Assembly (NCBI GenBank): GCA_900642245.1
Contig: CAAAJI010000766.1
Span: 5,714 to 24,994 of the forward strand
Length of the DNA stretch: 19,281 nt
DNA from: Fragilaria radians
Taxonomy: Eukaryota > Bacillariophyta > Fragilariophyceae > Fragilariales > Fragilariaceae
Direction of reading: 5' to 3'
Position 1 is the stretch's first letter; the number at the start of each line of letters is the position of its first letter. Both the position numbers and the translations under genes were made by a program. The notes under the pieces were generated by a model. That model was not told where the DNA came from. It saw only the letters and a list, made by a program, of their open reading frames with translations, and made no database searches. Below are positions 1 through 8,506 of this stretch, in pieces.

Positions 1-1302
1 GTTGATCATCCTTCTTTGCTGGCACTACGTAGGGAACACCTTGTACTTACGTCATTTTTCCTGCAAGCAATGTAAGAATATAACAATCACACAATGAAGA
101 GGTAAACATACATTGACCAAAATTGACGTACTTGGGGAAAATTTGCCCGATAAAGGCAAAACCTGAATGTGCTACATGCATGAAATTAATTTATTGAGAC
201 TCAGAATCTTGGACCGTAGGAAAATACTTAAACCTTTACGAAATTCTAGAGTTTGAATTTCCGTGTTTGATAACGAAAGGATTTATGTATTTTGCATTTT
301 GCCATATTCTAAGGTTTCAGAATTCTGGAGGGAAATCCTTTACATCTATTTTGCATGTTGTAGGAAGTATATTCTTTTTTCCAAAGTAGGCACAGGTTGA
401 ATGCACCGTCTCTTATTTTAGAATGGTTTTGCCCACTGGCCAATAATCAATTCTGAAAATATTGTAGCATTTGCTAAAAAAGACTCACATGCTTAGAACC
501 TCATTTTTTCTTCGTATGCTATTGAGACGGTATTTCATGAAATTATTTAGAGCCATATTCTGTTCGTTAGCATTGTATCTGCTAAATTTTATCCGAAATT
601 GAAAATTCCAATATAGCTGACCATGTTTTCTTTCAAATTACATACTTTATATGCTTTGTCGAGCCTACTCCAGCATTTATTATACACTTCGATACTGCTG
701 TTAATCGAGATTTCCAATACAAACTCTATCTCTGATGAATTTTATTCAAGGTTAAAAGGAAAATTAGATACATGAGTTTGTTGAGAAAAGTGATGAATAC
801 ATATTACCAATTCAATTGCTTTGAAATAATAGAAGTAGCGGCTTCATTCCACTCCTAGCTCTTTTCAAGCTGTTCAGGGATTATCCGTCTTCTTTACAAG
901 CAGATTTAATTCGAGGGATTTAATTGATTTGGGTCTTTCCATCGCAGTGTTGATTCATTATTAGTCCTGGCAAAAGATAAGAAACATCATAAATTAGCAG
1001 AGGGTTAATGATGAATCTTCATTCCCTCTTCACTGGTTTTGTAAACTGTAGAATTAATTATACGGTAAAAATCATGCTACATTTAAGAACCAGTTGTAAA
1101 TACGAACCAATGACAAGCAATTTTTTTATAGAAGGGACGAAAACGTTTCCATGTTTAATTTTGAATATTTGCTTTCGACGTGGTCGTAAAGAATATAAAA
1201 AAGTTTTTTGAAAAACCTTAAAACACGTTGCCATACAGCATAGCCTCTCTCCCTGCATAATTGTTGTTGTACAAATCTTGATTACTAACGTCCCTCTTCA
1301 TC
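1..1302. other. Intergenic/upstream region, no supported gene
   Basis: AT-rich DNA with frequent stops in all frames. The first 75 bases are open in frame 1 and end in TAA (24 codons reading VDHPSLLALRREH...), which could be the tail of a gene entering from the left, but this is too short to support. The ORFs at 1008-1258 on both strands have no recognisable content. The last ~100 bases before 1303 probably include the desaturase 5' UTR. I see no clear TATA element or other signal. Confidence 0.6.
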
Positions 1303-2457
1303 ATGCCTCCTATTCCTCGCAACGATATTCACGATGTGATAGTTAGCGATCCAAGTAAAAGCGCAACGGAGGATATTTCTTCTATGACATCAAACAGTAA
1401 CGATATCCATGATCCAAAATCGGACGCCGGCAAGAATACGATGCCCCTGAATCCCGTTCCCTTTATTAATATTCCCTTTGGGGAATTCACTAAAGCGGCC
1501 ATTGTCATGGGGCTGGTTACGTCGCTATTTCACCATTTTGGTCAGTTCCACTCCTACTATTGGATGACCATTTACTTGGTTTGTCAAATTGGAGAGATGA
1601 TCAGCCCCGCAACCTTGAATCTTGTTCAATATATCTTTCCCCCCGCCTTGATTGTATATACAAGTTTGAATGAGGGTGGATTTCATCCAAGTTGGGCACA
1701 ATTGATTGCGTTCATGCCCACTGTCCTCTTCTTGATTGGAGTTCCCATGAGTGTTTGTTTGCATCGCTACTTTTCACACTCAGCCTTTACAACAACCCGC
1801 TTTGGACAATTCCTTGTGGCTGTAGTCTCAACCTTTGCGTATCAGGGTGGATGTCTTTGGTGGGCAGCGAAGCATATTCGTCATCATCATTATTGCGATC
1901 AACCGAAGGATCCGCATTCTGTGGTACAACAAGGATTTTCTTATGCTTTTTGTGGATGGACGATGAACCCTATCAACTTGAGCGAACGAGAGACTCATTA
2001 TTTAGACAATAGATTGTTGGTTCCTGAACTTTACTTTCTTGACAAGTGTTATTTACTCCCTGTCGCTTTGATGTTTACGTACTTGGAGCACGTGGGATAC
2101 GCAAGGTCATTCATAGCAAGCAGCATTCTCCTTCCCATGTTGTTATGCCGTTTAATTACACTTCTTTTCAATGTGGAGTACCATCCTGCTCACGATCCAA
2201 AGAGGTGCAAAAGCGTGGATAACCCCCGCCTCTTGGCCTTGATTGTGGGGGAGAGTCAGCATGATTTACACCATAAATCTCCTGCAAAGAGCCGACGCAA
2301 CGATTGGGATTTGGCATGTACGTATCTAAATTTTTGGTTTTCCATACAATTGTACAGTATCATATTATGATTGGACTAACATATTGTTCCCGTTTTCAAA
2401 GATTGGATAAGCCTAAGTTGGATGGAGGCCTTTGGACTCGTTTGGGATCTTCGGTAA
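1303..2457 (+). CDS. Delta9-type fatty-acid (acyl-CoA/acyl-lipid) desaturase, two exons
   Basis: Membrane di-iron desaturase that would introduce a double bond into a fatty acyl chain, probably in the ER membrane. Exon 1 is 1303-2317 and exon 2 is 2402-2457, giving 356 residues. All three histidine boxes are present: HRYFSH (residues 154-159), HIRHH (191-195, followed by DPHS) and QHDLHH (319-324). Hydrophobic stretches lie around 102-120, 132-152 and 250-290. The first ~50 residues are hydrophilic and not part of the family core. Without splicing the frame runs on to 2370 with an unrelated tail. Removing a GT-AG intron instead restores the family's usual ending, with aromatic residues followed by GLVWDLR and a stop. 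The start is the ATG at 1303, which follows an AT-rich leader. The third box reads HDLHH rather than the commoner HNxHH. Substrate and regiospecificity cannot be read from sequence; Delta9 is inferred from overall resemblance to stearoyl-CoA/DesC-type enzymes. Confidence 0.88.
2318..2401 (+). other. Spliceosomal intron in the desaturase gene (84 nt)
   Basis: Donor GTACGT at 2318, a branch-point-like CTAAC at about 2376-2380, a pyrimidine-rich stretch and acceptor CAAAG ending at 2401. The intron splits the codon after DWDLA with one base before and two after. Splicing restores a C-terminus typical of the desaturase family, which is the main support. It is the only intron I can place in the window with confidence. 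Confidence 0.8.
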
Positions 2458-2674
2458 ATCGTGCTTCAAATCTGTTAGCTTCATGAAATTATTTTTCGTG
2501 ATAACATTTTATCACATAGTATGCATATCTGTTTACTCCTTTTGAACTTATCGTTAACTCTAAAATATTGAAGTAAATCTGTGATACACCTTACCCCTCT
2601 AATCATTTACCAAATAGTTGTTAGGCTTTACGAAGCTTTTATTATATGTGGCGAGATTCAAACTTTAAAAACTT

Positions 2675-4348
2675 TTACCTTTCGGAATAATCCGGATCGA
2701 CACCCTCACCCCATTTTGGTAATGTCAAGTACATGACTAGTATGAAAATAGAATACGTGACAATCGTGAAAGCAAAGAAGAAATGATCCACCTTTCGAAT
2801 CGGTAGGTTCTCTAGTACTCTAGCATGAAATTTCGCTAGAGGAACAGGGTCGTTGGGTGGATTTCTTGTATTTTTCAAACGTTGCTTTAGATTGAAGAAC
2901 TTAGCTGGCTCAGAATCCAAGGATGTTGCGAGTTTTGGATTCTGTGGAAGACTTGATTTTGTAATCGCTTCGTCTATGTCACCGTATTCAGAGGATTCAT
3001 TTTCTTCATTTGGCTGTTCAGGCTTGGAAACCTTATCAGCATCCTGTCCTGGTACAGTCAGGTCTTCTCGGATAAAAAATAGATATCCAATCAAGACTGA
3101 TTCCACCAAACCAAGAATTACCCAATAAAAGGACCACCCGATGAACCTATCGATCCATAACTTGGCATCGCTGATGGGTAAAAATCCACTAGTGACTATC
3201 TGCTGAGCGACAATTACAAGAGTTAATGACATCCCAAACGATAGACGTTCTCCCACACGCATATCTAACAAAAATATTCCAAACGAAATATACGTTAGCA
3301 AAATAGTAGGCACAACAATGTTGGAAACGTAAAACGAAGTGGCTCGTTGAAAGTAGAAAACATAAGAAATCATCCAATCATCAACATCACTTTCTACAAG
3401 ATCTGGTAGTAGCTTGAACTCATTATAAGTAGGAGCGAAGTCACCAAATACAAAACCACTATCGTCAGAAAGTCGATAGGATACTTCGGTAGATTCTTGT
3501 CGTGCCCATGGTCCAAAGATGAATTGACATCCCAAGCGATCATACGGTATTTTAGCTAGACCACTAAATTGACAAATAGCCTTCAGGGATCCACTTCGTC
3601 TCCAGAGTACGCTGCCATCATATGTGACAGTTGCTAAGGCATCGGCAAAGGAACGAACACCCGAGGCGGCGTTCAACAAATCAAAGTCTGGAACCCAAAT
3701 TTCTGTAATTTGAGCATCTAGCGATGCTCGAACATTCACTGATTCTGCACAGTTTTCTGAATTGATAGACCATGATAACCGCGGATCAACCCAGCTTAGG
3801 TAAAGCCAAACAAAGATTTCGGCTGTCCCCTTTTGGACACTTAAATCTGTAACTGTTAAGAAGACTAGAGTTACATCCACAGTGACCTTTTGTGATTTCT
3901 TTTTACTGTTGATTATTGGAGGAACGACACTATCATAGTCATCGTTCAATATTGATTTCCGAATCGTTCGTTCACAGCGGTAGGATGGTGGTCCTTCACA
4001 ACATGTTGTGAAGAATTCCTGAACGTCTCTACAACCTTCACTTTTGGGAGAAAAAATGGTAGCTAATTGATCCCATTCTTCGCATGTTTGGTTTGGTGGA
4101 AGACCATCGACAGGACCTGTGTACGGAATAACGTCACTCAGAATATCATACTTGCCACAGATTGAACAGACTTGAGATGTTTCATTGCTCAATTGTTGAA
4201 GGGACCGTGGTGTTGGAAATTTCTTTTGACCTAACTCTAGAGCCAACCCTTTGAAATCAATTGATACCTTTGATACAGGGGAAGGGTGCCTGGGAAATGA
4301 ACCTAAAGCTTGATTTATTGATAAAAGGAGTATTGCCGGCAAAAACAT
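2675..4348 (-). CDS. Cys-loop (pentameric) ligand-gated ion channel subunit with N-terminal Cys-rich domain
   Basis: Predicted subunit of a neurotransmitter-receptor-type channel in the plasma or another endomembrane; ligand unknown. Residues count from the ATG at 4348 (557 aa). A signal peptide begins MFLPAILLLS. Residues 61-125 form a Cys-rich block (CSICG, then NQTC, a CC pair and YRCE). The ligand-binding domain follows at about 130-335 with family landmarks: WLYLSW.DPRLSW, IWVPDFDLLN, YDGSVLW and FGPWARQ, and a Cys loop between C259 and C274. TM1 (about 338-362) contains the conserved Pro, TM2 is about 366-390, TM3 about 401-425. A long acidic cytoplasmic loop precedes TM4 (about 520-543). 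The residue before TM2 position 0' is Glu, in GER, resembling GEK of cation-conducting nicotinic receptors. The frame extends 60 codons upstream to a TTG, but that stretch is not protein-like and would bury the signal peptide. Divergent from the plastid protein gene. The family call is strong; gating ligand and selectivity are inference. Confidence 0.9.
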   Translation of the reverse strand: MFLPAILLLSINQALGSFPRHPSPVSKVSIDFKGLALELGQKKFPTPRSLQQLSNETSQVCSICGKYDILSDVIPYTGPVDGLPPNQTCEEWDQLATIFSPKSEGCRDVQEFFTTCCEGPPSYRCERTIRKSILNDDYDSVVPPIINSKKKSQKVTVDVTLVFLTVTDLSVQKGTAEIFVWLYLSWVDPRLSWSINSENCAESVNVRASLDAQITEIWVPDFDLLNAASGVRSFADALATVTYDGSVLWRRSGSLKAICQFSGLAKIPYDRLGCQFIFGPWARQESTEVSYRLSDDSGFVFGDFAPTYNEFKLLPDLVESDVDDWMISYVFYFQRATSFYVSNIVVPTILLTYISFGIFLLDMRVGERLSFGMSLTLVIVAQQIVTSGFLPISDAKLWIDRFIGWSFYWVILGLVESVLIGYLFFIREDLTVPGQDADKVSKPEQPNEENESSEYGDIDEAITKSSLPQNPKLATSLDSEPAKFFNLKQRLKNTRNPPNDPVPLAKFHARVLENLPIRKVDHFFFAFTIVTYSIFILVMYLTLPKWGEGVDPDYSER

Positions 4349-5282
4349 GCTGCTGGTTATGTATTTGTGAAAAAGTGCAAAAATTGTATAATTTACTTGT
4401 CTGAACCGTTGGCATTTGTCGTGGGAAGTATGACCTACGTGGTTATACAGAGTCATGAGTAGTAGTAAGTAGTCTGTGATGGAACACTCACACACAATGA
4501 AAATGCCTTGAGAGCCAAATGGCTTCAACAGACACTATATCGTTTATGGACATGCCATTTCTTTTGGGCAATAATTGACATTTGTTGCCTGCATATAAGA
4601 AAAATTAAGAATTAGATATGAAATTACGGGACATGTATTGGAAAACGACAATGTTGTCTCCCCCTCATATTCATTAAGTTTTGCTGTTGCTTTTCTATTG
4701 TTCAGTTGTGCATGAAATGTACTTTTGCTTTCCCATCTGATTTGGAATCAAGTGGAAATGGAAAAGTCATGCGAAAGTCATAATGCTTGCGCAGACTTGG
4801 AGTAAGCGATGTATATAGGGTAACTAAGTATGTCAAGTATTAATTTAGTAGTGAGATGTTCATAAACAATCAAGATCTCAAAAAGTGTGTCTTGGGACCT
4901 AAGTTTTATTGTGCTCACTACCACGCTGTTTCCGATAGCATACTCTGCAACTCAAGTCTATATTTGTCATAAATATCTCCGAAGACTCACAGGCCACACA
5001 TTTAATTGATCATTTGATACTTGGAGGTGGTTGCCTTTATCCTGAAAAAAACATCTGAAAAAATATGGGTTCTTTGCCATTTGCAGAATCTAATATACAC
5101 GATTTACCTTCCTTACATCAGCTTTTCTATGCCATACCTACCTACTGTTCAGGACTTCCTCTTTACGCGGCATTGTAATTTTGAAAGGTCGGGTGAAAAC
5201 AGAATCCAAAATATACTAGCTACCATCGGATTCGGTGATGTCAAAACAAATCTTTTTTTGAATTTGAAAAATAAAAAGCATC
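4349..5282. promoter_or_regulatory. Divergent intergenic region between the channel and plastid-protein genes
   Basis: This ~0.93-kb stretch must contain the promoters of the two divergent genes. I find no convincing coding sequence: the frame covering 5021-5398 begins at a TTG and overlaps the plastid protein gene in another frame. AT-rich patches such as tatatag near 4811 could be core-promoter elements, but nothing decides it. Its role as promoter is inferred from gene orientation only. Confidence 0.4.
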
Positions 5283-6197
5283 ATGAAATGGATTCTCCTT
5301 TTGTGGTTGGCATTTCCATGGGATCTAGCAACTTCATTCACAGTATTTCCAAGAACGGCGACTCAAAACACTCGTCACAAACCTATCCCTACATCTAACT
5401 TCCTTCACGGTAGTAATTTGAAAAAGCAAATCAATTATAGGAAGAACAACAGGGGTGTATCTTGGCCCCTTAAATATGGTGAACTCTGTGGTGTGGATCC
5501 TCAACTTGTCTTTGATGCATGGGAATGGTGTTCTAATTTGGGTGCTCCGGCAGCCCTTGTGGCTGGTGCTGTCCTAGCTACGATGGTGGAAAGTCGTGAG
5601 GGGTTGGCACCCAACCGTCGTGACAGTACGATTGTTCGACGTACAAAAAAGGCAACACGATTCCTCCTTCTAACATCGTTTGGATTTGAAATTGTTAGTA
5701 TCTTTGTTACGACTGTGACTGGAACGATGCTGCTCGCTCATGCAGACCTACCCGGGAAATTGACGACTTACAAATTCAACAGTCCCTTAGGATTTATGCA
5801 AGCCAACTTTGAGTTTGAATACCTAACATCACGATTCTGTTTCTTACAAGGTTTGTTCCATTGGTTAGCAAGTGTTGCTTTAGATCATCTAATTCTTAAG
5901 GACGGTGATACCTTATCTGCTCAGCGCATGAATAGATTCACGTCATCTTCTCTCCTTACGGTAATTGTATTCATGCTTTCGTTCTTGAATCGCCATATTG
6001 TAATCTACCATAACTACGCTCGAATGTGGTTACGGCTGACTGAGCTCATGATTGAAACATTCTTTTGGCCTTTAAAGCCCTTGACAATTATCATGATACC
6101 GATGATTGGTATGTCGTTGTATCATGCATACATGGCTTTCAAAACTCCCACAGAGGAAGAGGAGGATGCATTTGAGGCACAGCATAAGAGTAATTAA
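5283..6197 (+). CDS. Plastid-targeted multi-pass membrane protein of unknown function
   Basis: A 304-residue protein with an N-terminus typical of diatom plastid import. A hydrophobic signal (MKWILLLWLAFPW) is followed by ATSF (residues 16-19), resembling the ASAFAP cleavage motif with Phe at +1. A Ser/Thr/Arg/Lys-rich, acid-poor transit-like stretch then runs to about residue 60. The mature part has several hydrophobic segments: about 86-102, 122-150 (rich in Phe, Val and Thr), 185-205, 220-245 and 262-285. Between them lie conserved-looking patches such as SREGLAP and NFEFEYLTSRFCFLQG. The tail is acidic (TEEEEDAF). I recall similar proteins from other diatoms but no assigned function. A thylakoid or envelope location is inferred from the targeting peptide. 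The upstream in-frame region offers no better ATG. Converges with malate dehydrogenase, 119 bp between stops. Confidence 0.8.
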   Translation: MKWILLLWLAFPWDLATSFTVFPRTATQNTRHKPIPTSNFLHGSNLKKQINYRKNNRGVSWPLKYGELCGVDPQLVFDAWEWCSNLGAPAALVAGAVLATMVESREGLAPNRRDSTIVRRTKKATRFLLLTSFGFEIVSIFVTTVTGTMLLAHADLPGKLTTYKFNSPLGFMQANFEFEYLTSRFCFLQGLFHWLASVALDHLILKDGDTLSAQRMNRFTSSSLLTVIVFMLSFLNRHIVIYHNYARMWLRLTELMIETFFWPLKPLTIIMIPMIGMSLYHAYMAFKTPTEEEEDAFEAQHKSN

Positions 6198-6316
6198 CCG
6201 GAAAAGAGTGAGATAATTATTACGAAAGAGAAATCTTTGCCATTGCCACACGAGAACAGGTTAACTATAGTCATGACTAATATAAATGAGAAGACAAAGT
6301 TGTATGGACCGTTGAA

Positions 6317-7363
6317 TCAAAGTTTACTTCTTGTCGTAGAGCTTATTGCAGCCGAGCGTTCTTCAATTAACTCTTGTTCAGATAACTTAATTAATCTTCG
6401 AGATTCATCATCTAATGTAATGTTCGTCTTAACAGACCATTCACCGTTCCGACATGTACAGGGGAAGGAAAACACGATACCGTTTTGCACCCCATAATAT
6501 CCTGCATCGTTATAAATCGCCATAGATACTGTCTCGCCATCTGCTGTACCAGTCACAAGCCATGTTCGCAAGCAATCAGCGATGGCTTGTGCTGCCGACA
6601 TAGCACTGGACGTACCACGCTGTTCAAGGACTGCTTGACCACGTTCCCGAATGGTCGGTAGGAAGACTTGTTCCAGCCACATGGTTGTATCGTTGGTGTT
6701 ATCATTCAGTAACTCTCGTAGGGGCATCCTTGCACCCCATTTGGTAAGTTGGTAGGCATCGGATAGTACATCCGGATACTGTGTCGAAGAGTGATTACCC
6801 CATATAATAACATTCTTTACATCCCCAACAGGGACACGAAGTTTAGTTGCAATCATTGCCTTGGCGCGAGTCCAATCCAAATATGTCAAAGCACAGAAAT
6901 TCCTTGTCGGTATTCGGGAAGTCCCGGCACAAATAGTTTGAATCATGACAAGACAGTTGGTATTGGCAGGGTTGGCCACGCATAGGACCTTGACATAGGA
7001 AGGTGCTACCTTTTGCAACGCATAGCCCATGTGTTGGAATATCTTACTGTTGACTTGAATCAAATCTTTTCGGTGCATACCTTGTCTACGAGGATAACCA
7101 CCAACCAAAATAACAACATCTGCATTCACAAATGCCTCCAAAGGATCTGCAGTCAATTGAATGGATTTCAATAAAGGATAAGCTGCATCCTCCAATTCCA
7201 TACATACTCCTTTTAGCTTCGACAAGGCCTCAGGGATCTCAAGTAACCGTAATTCAATAGCAACATCGTTTCCAAATATATAACCCGACAATAGTAATGG
7301 AAGAAAAGAGGCTCCAATGTTCCCAGCAGCTCCTGATAAAGCAACAATCACAGATGACACCAT
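6317..7363 (-). CDS. Malate dehydrogenase (NAD-type), probably peroxisomal
   Basis: Interconverts malate and oxaloacetate with NAD(H). From the ATG at 7363 the protein is 348 residues, normal for the family. The Rossmann glycine motif is GAAGNIG (11-17). The acidic residue after the second strand, RLLEIP, favours NAD. The mobile active-site loop is PRRQGMHR (about 91-98), followed by VANPANTN with its substrate Asn (131), YLDWTRA with Asp163 and Arg166, and the catalytic His191 in IWGNHSSTQYPD. The pattern is that of the cytosolic/MDH1 group rather than the mitochondrial group. The last residues are RSKL, a canonical PTS1, so the enzyme probably reoxidises peroxisomal NADH from beta-oxidation or serves the glyoxylate cycle. 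The common LDHNR reads LDWTR here. A 6-codon extension to a TTG at 7381 is rejected because nuclear genes use ATG. On the same strand as the two CX9C genes upstream of it. Confidence 0.93.
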   Translation of the reverse strand: MVSSVIVALSGAAGNIGASFLPLLLSGYIFGNDVAIELRLLEIPEALSKLKGVCMELEDAAYPLLKSIQLTADPLEAFVNADVVILVGGYPRRQGMHRKDLIQVNSKIFQHMGYALQKVAPSYVKVLCVANPANTNCLVMIQTICAGTSRIPTRNFCALTYLDWTRAKAMIATKLRVPVGDVKNVIIWGNHSSTQYPDVLSDAYQLTKWGARMPLRELLNDNTNDTTMWLEQVFLPTIRERGQAVLEQRGTSSAMSAAQAIADCLRTWLVTGTADGETVSMAIYNDAGYYGVQNGIVFSFPCTCRNGEWSVKTNITLDDESRRLIKLSEQELIEERSAAISSTTRSKL

Positions 7364-7634
7364 CTGGTTCTGAAGTGTCAACCTTACAATCTAATCTACA
7401 CATTCTCGTGATACTCCGACTGAAAAGTTTTACTCGAAAAGGCCTACAGTGATACCTCTCATTCAGATCAAAGAGTTTGATTATTAATATTAATATATAT
7501 AGTCCTAACTAAAAGTATAATTAATTGCTTGCCAGATTTCATTGCATCTCCATTCGTGGTCAACAAGGCTATCATTCATGTCATCACAAGTTGCGCTTAG
7601 ACTCACTTGCGTTTCGCACTTGGGGGGAAAACAA

Positions 7635-7904
7635 TTATCCTTGCTTCAAACATTCATACAACGACGTCAGTTCTTCGCCGCAATAGGTACCAGATCCCTG
7701 ATTGTAACGTCGACATATTTTATAAGTCATATTCACATCCCCACATGACTTGGTCGCTTTCACTTGCCAATCCAAAAATTTGGAAAGATTGTCTTGTACG
7801 TCCGATGAAGCTGCATTCGATTCAAGAGAAATTGATTTTTTCTTGATTAGATGAGATCCCTCGAAAGAAGTAGGTCTGAGAAATACGTTGGCCGTGGTTG
7901 ACAT
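7635..7904 (-). CDS. Twin-CX9C small protein, copy 1 (CHCH-like)
   Basis: An 89-residue protein with two CX9C motifs: C54-C64 and C75-C85, separated by a 10-residue loop. This is the layout of coiled-coil-helix-coiled-coil-helix proteins, which are oxidised by Mia40 and retained in the mitochondrial intermembrane space. Many assist or belong to respiratory complexes. The N-terminal ~40 residues are polar with a few basic residues and no clear presequence, as is usual for Mia40 substrates. The start is the ATG at 7904. It resembles its upstream neighbour at 8210-8506: both share FLxxQxKA before the first Cys, an aromatic Tyr in the first helix, and CGxEL at the third Cys. I cannot assign it to a named CHCH family. 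Confidence 0.7.
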   Translation of the reverse strand: MSTTANVFLRPTSFEGSHLIKKKSISLESNAASSDVQDNLSKFLDWQVKATKSCGDVNMTYKICRRYNQGSGTYCGEELTSLYECLKQG

Positions 7905-8209
7905 GTCTCTGACGGGATGATTAATGAATGATCTGTAAGGGTTTTGAAGAAATCTGAAAACTGTGGTTGTCGTGACATGTGGATGAAATCACATATAAAA
8001 GTTACCTGTACTCAGTAATAGTCATTCTACACAAAATCATAATAGTAGGTAGATCCAGTCACGCTCTACTACGGATGACAAGCAAAGATTTAGTCGGAGT
8101 GGATATTCGTGGTTCAAGATTCGATAGACTCATGACCCGAAGACGTACGAGACCACAGACCACAAGAAAAAATTGCGTGTTTCGACATGAGATGAGGTAG
8201 TAACGCGCT
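7905..8209. other. Spacer between the two twin-CX9C genes
   Basis: About 300 bases with no supported gene. It should contain the promoter and 5' UTR of the 7635-7904 gene and the 3' UTR of the 8210-8506 gene. A 73-codon forward frame (7979-8200) is Arg- and Thr-rich with no domain, and I treat it as non-coding. Confidence 0.5.
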
Positions 8210-8506
8210 TCACTCGATTATCCTCAAACAATTATACCAGTCCTCCAATTCCATCCCACAATCTCTTCTCCCTTTATACGATCCCATTCCCATGAATGAC
8301 TTGTGACATAAATTGTACTCCTTTTCTAGTTTCGAACAGTTATTGTTCATTGCTTTCGTTTGACAATGCAGAAATGTGATGAGACGATTATTTATCTGAT
8401 CTCCTGTCGCCTCGAACTTAATATCCTTCTTAACTTTTGCAATTGACTTGTAGCTTTCTCTACATTTATCTGCCACTTCTTGCGAAGGGTAATCGGATCC
8501 CTTCAT
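8210..8506 (-). CDS. Twin-CX9C small protein, copy 2 (CHCH-like)
   Basis: A 98-residue protein with twin CX9C motifs C57-C67 and C83-C93, plus two extra cysteines, C15 and C48. The inter-helix loop is 15 residues (Gly/Arg/Lys-rich) against 10 in copy 1. The N-terminal half is Lys- and Glu-rich and probably helical. As for copy 1, the pattern predicts a disulphide-bonded helical hairpin in the mitochondrial intermembrane space. The start is the ATG at 8506. A CAG acceptor-like site lies just upstream, on the minus strand near 8521, so a 5' UTR intron is possible but unproven. Sequence similarity and adjacency to copy 1 suggest an old tandem duplication followed by strong divergence. Confidence 0.7.
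   Translation of the reverse strand: MKGSDYPSQEVADKCRESYKSIAKVKKDIKFEATGDQINNRLITFLHCQTKAMNNNCSKLEKEYNLCHKSFMGMGSYKGRRDCGMELEDWYNCLRIIE

Noticed and set aside
1..75. Open frame running in from the left edge, ending TAA at 73-75
   Set aside because: Only 24 codons with no recognisable motif; could be the tail of a gene but cannot be supported.
4349..4528. 60-codon N-terminal extension of the channel to a TTG codon
   Set aside because: TTG is not a normal nuclear start; the sequence is not protein-like and would place the evident signal peptide internally.
5021..5398. 125-codon forward frame
   Set aside because: Begins at TTG, has no domain, and overlaps the start of the plastid protein gene in another frame.
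7364..7381. Six-codon extension of malate dehydrogenase to TTG
   Set aside because: The ATG at 7363 sits directly before the first beta strand of the Rossmann fold, as expected for this family.
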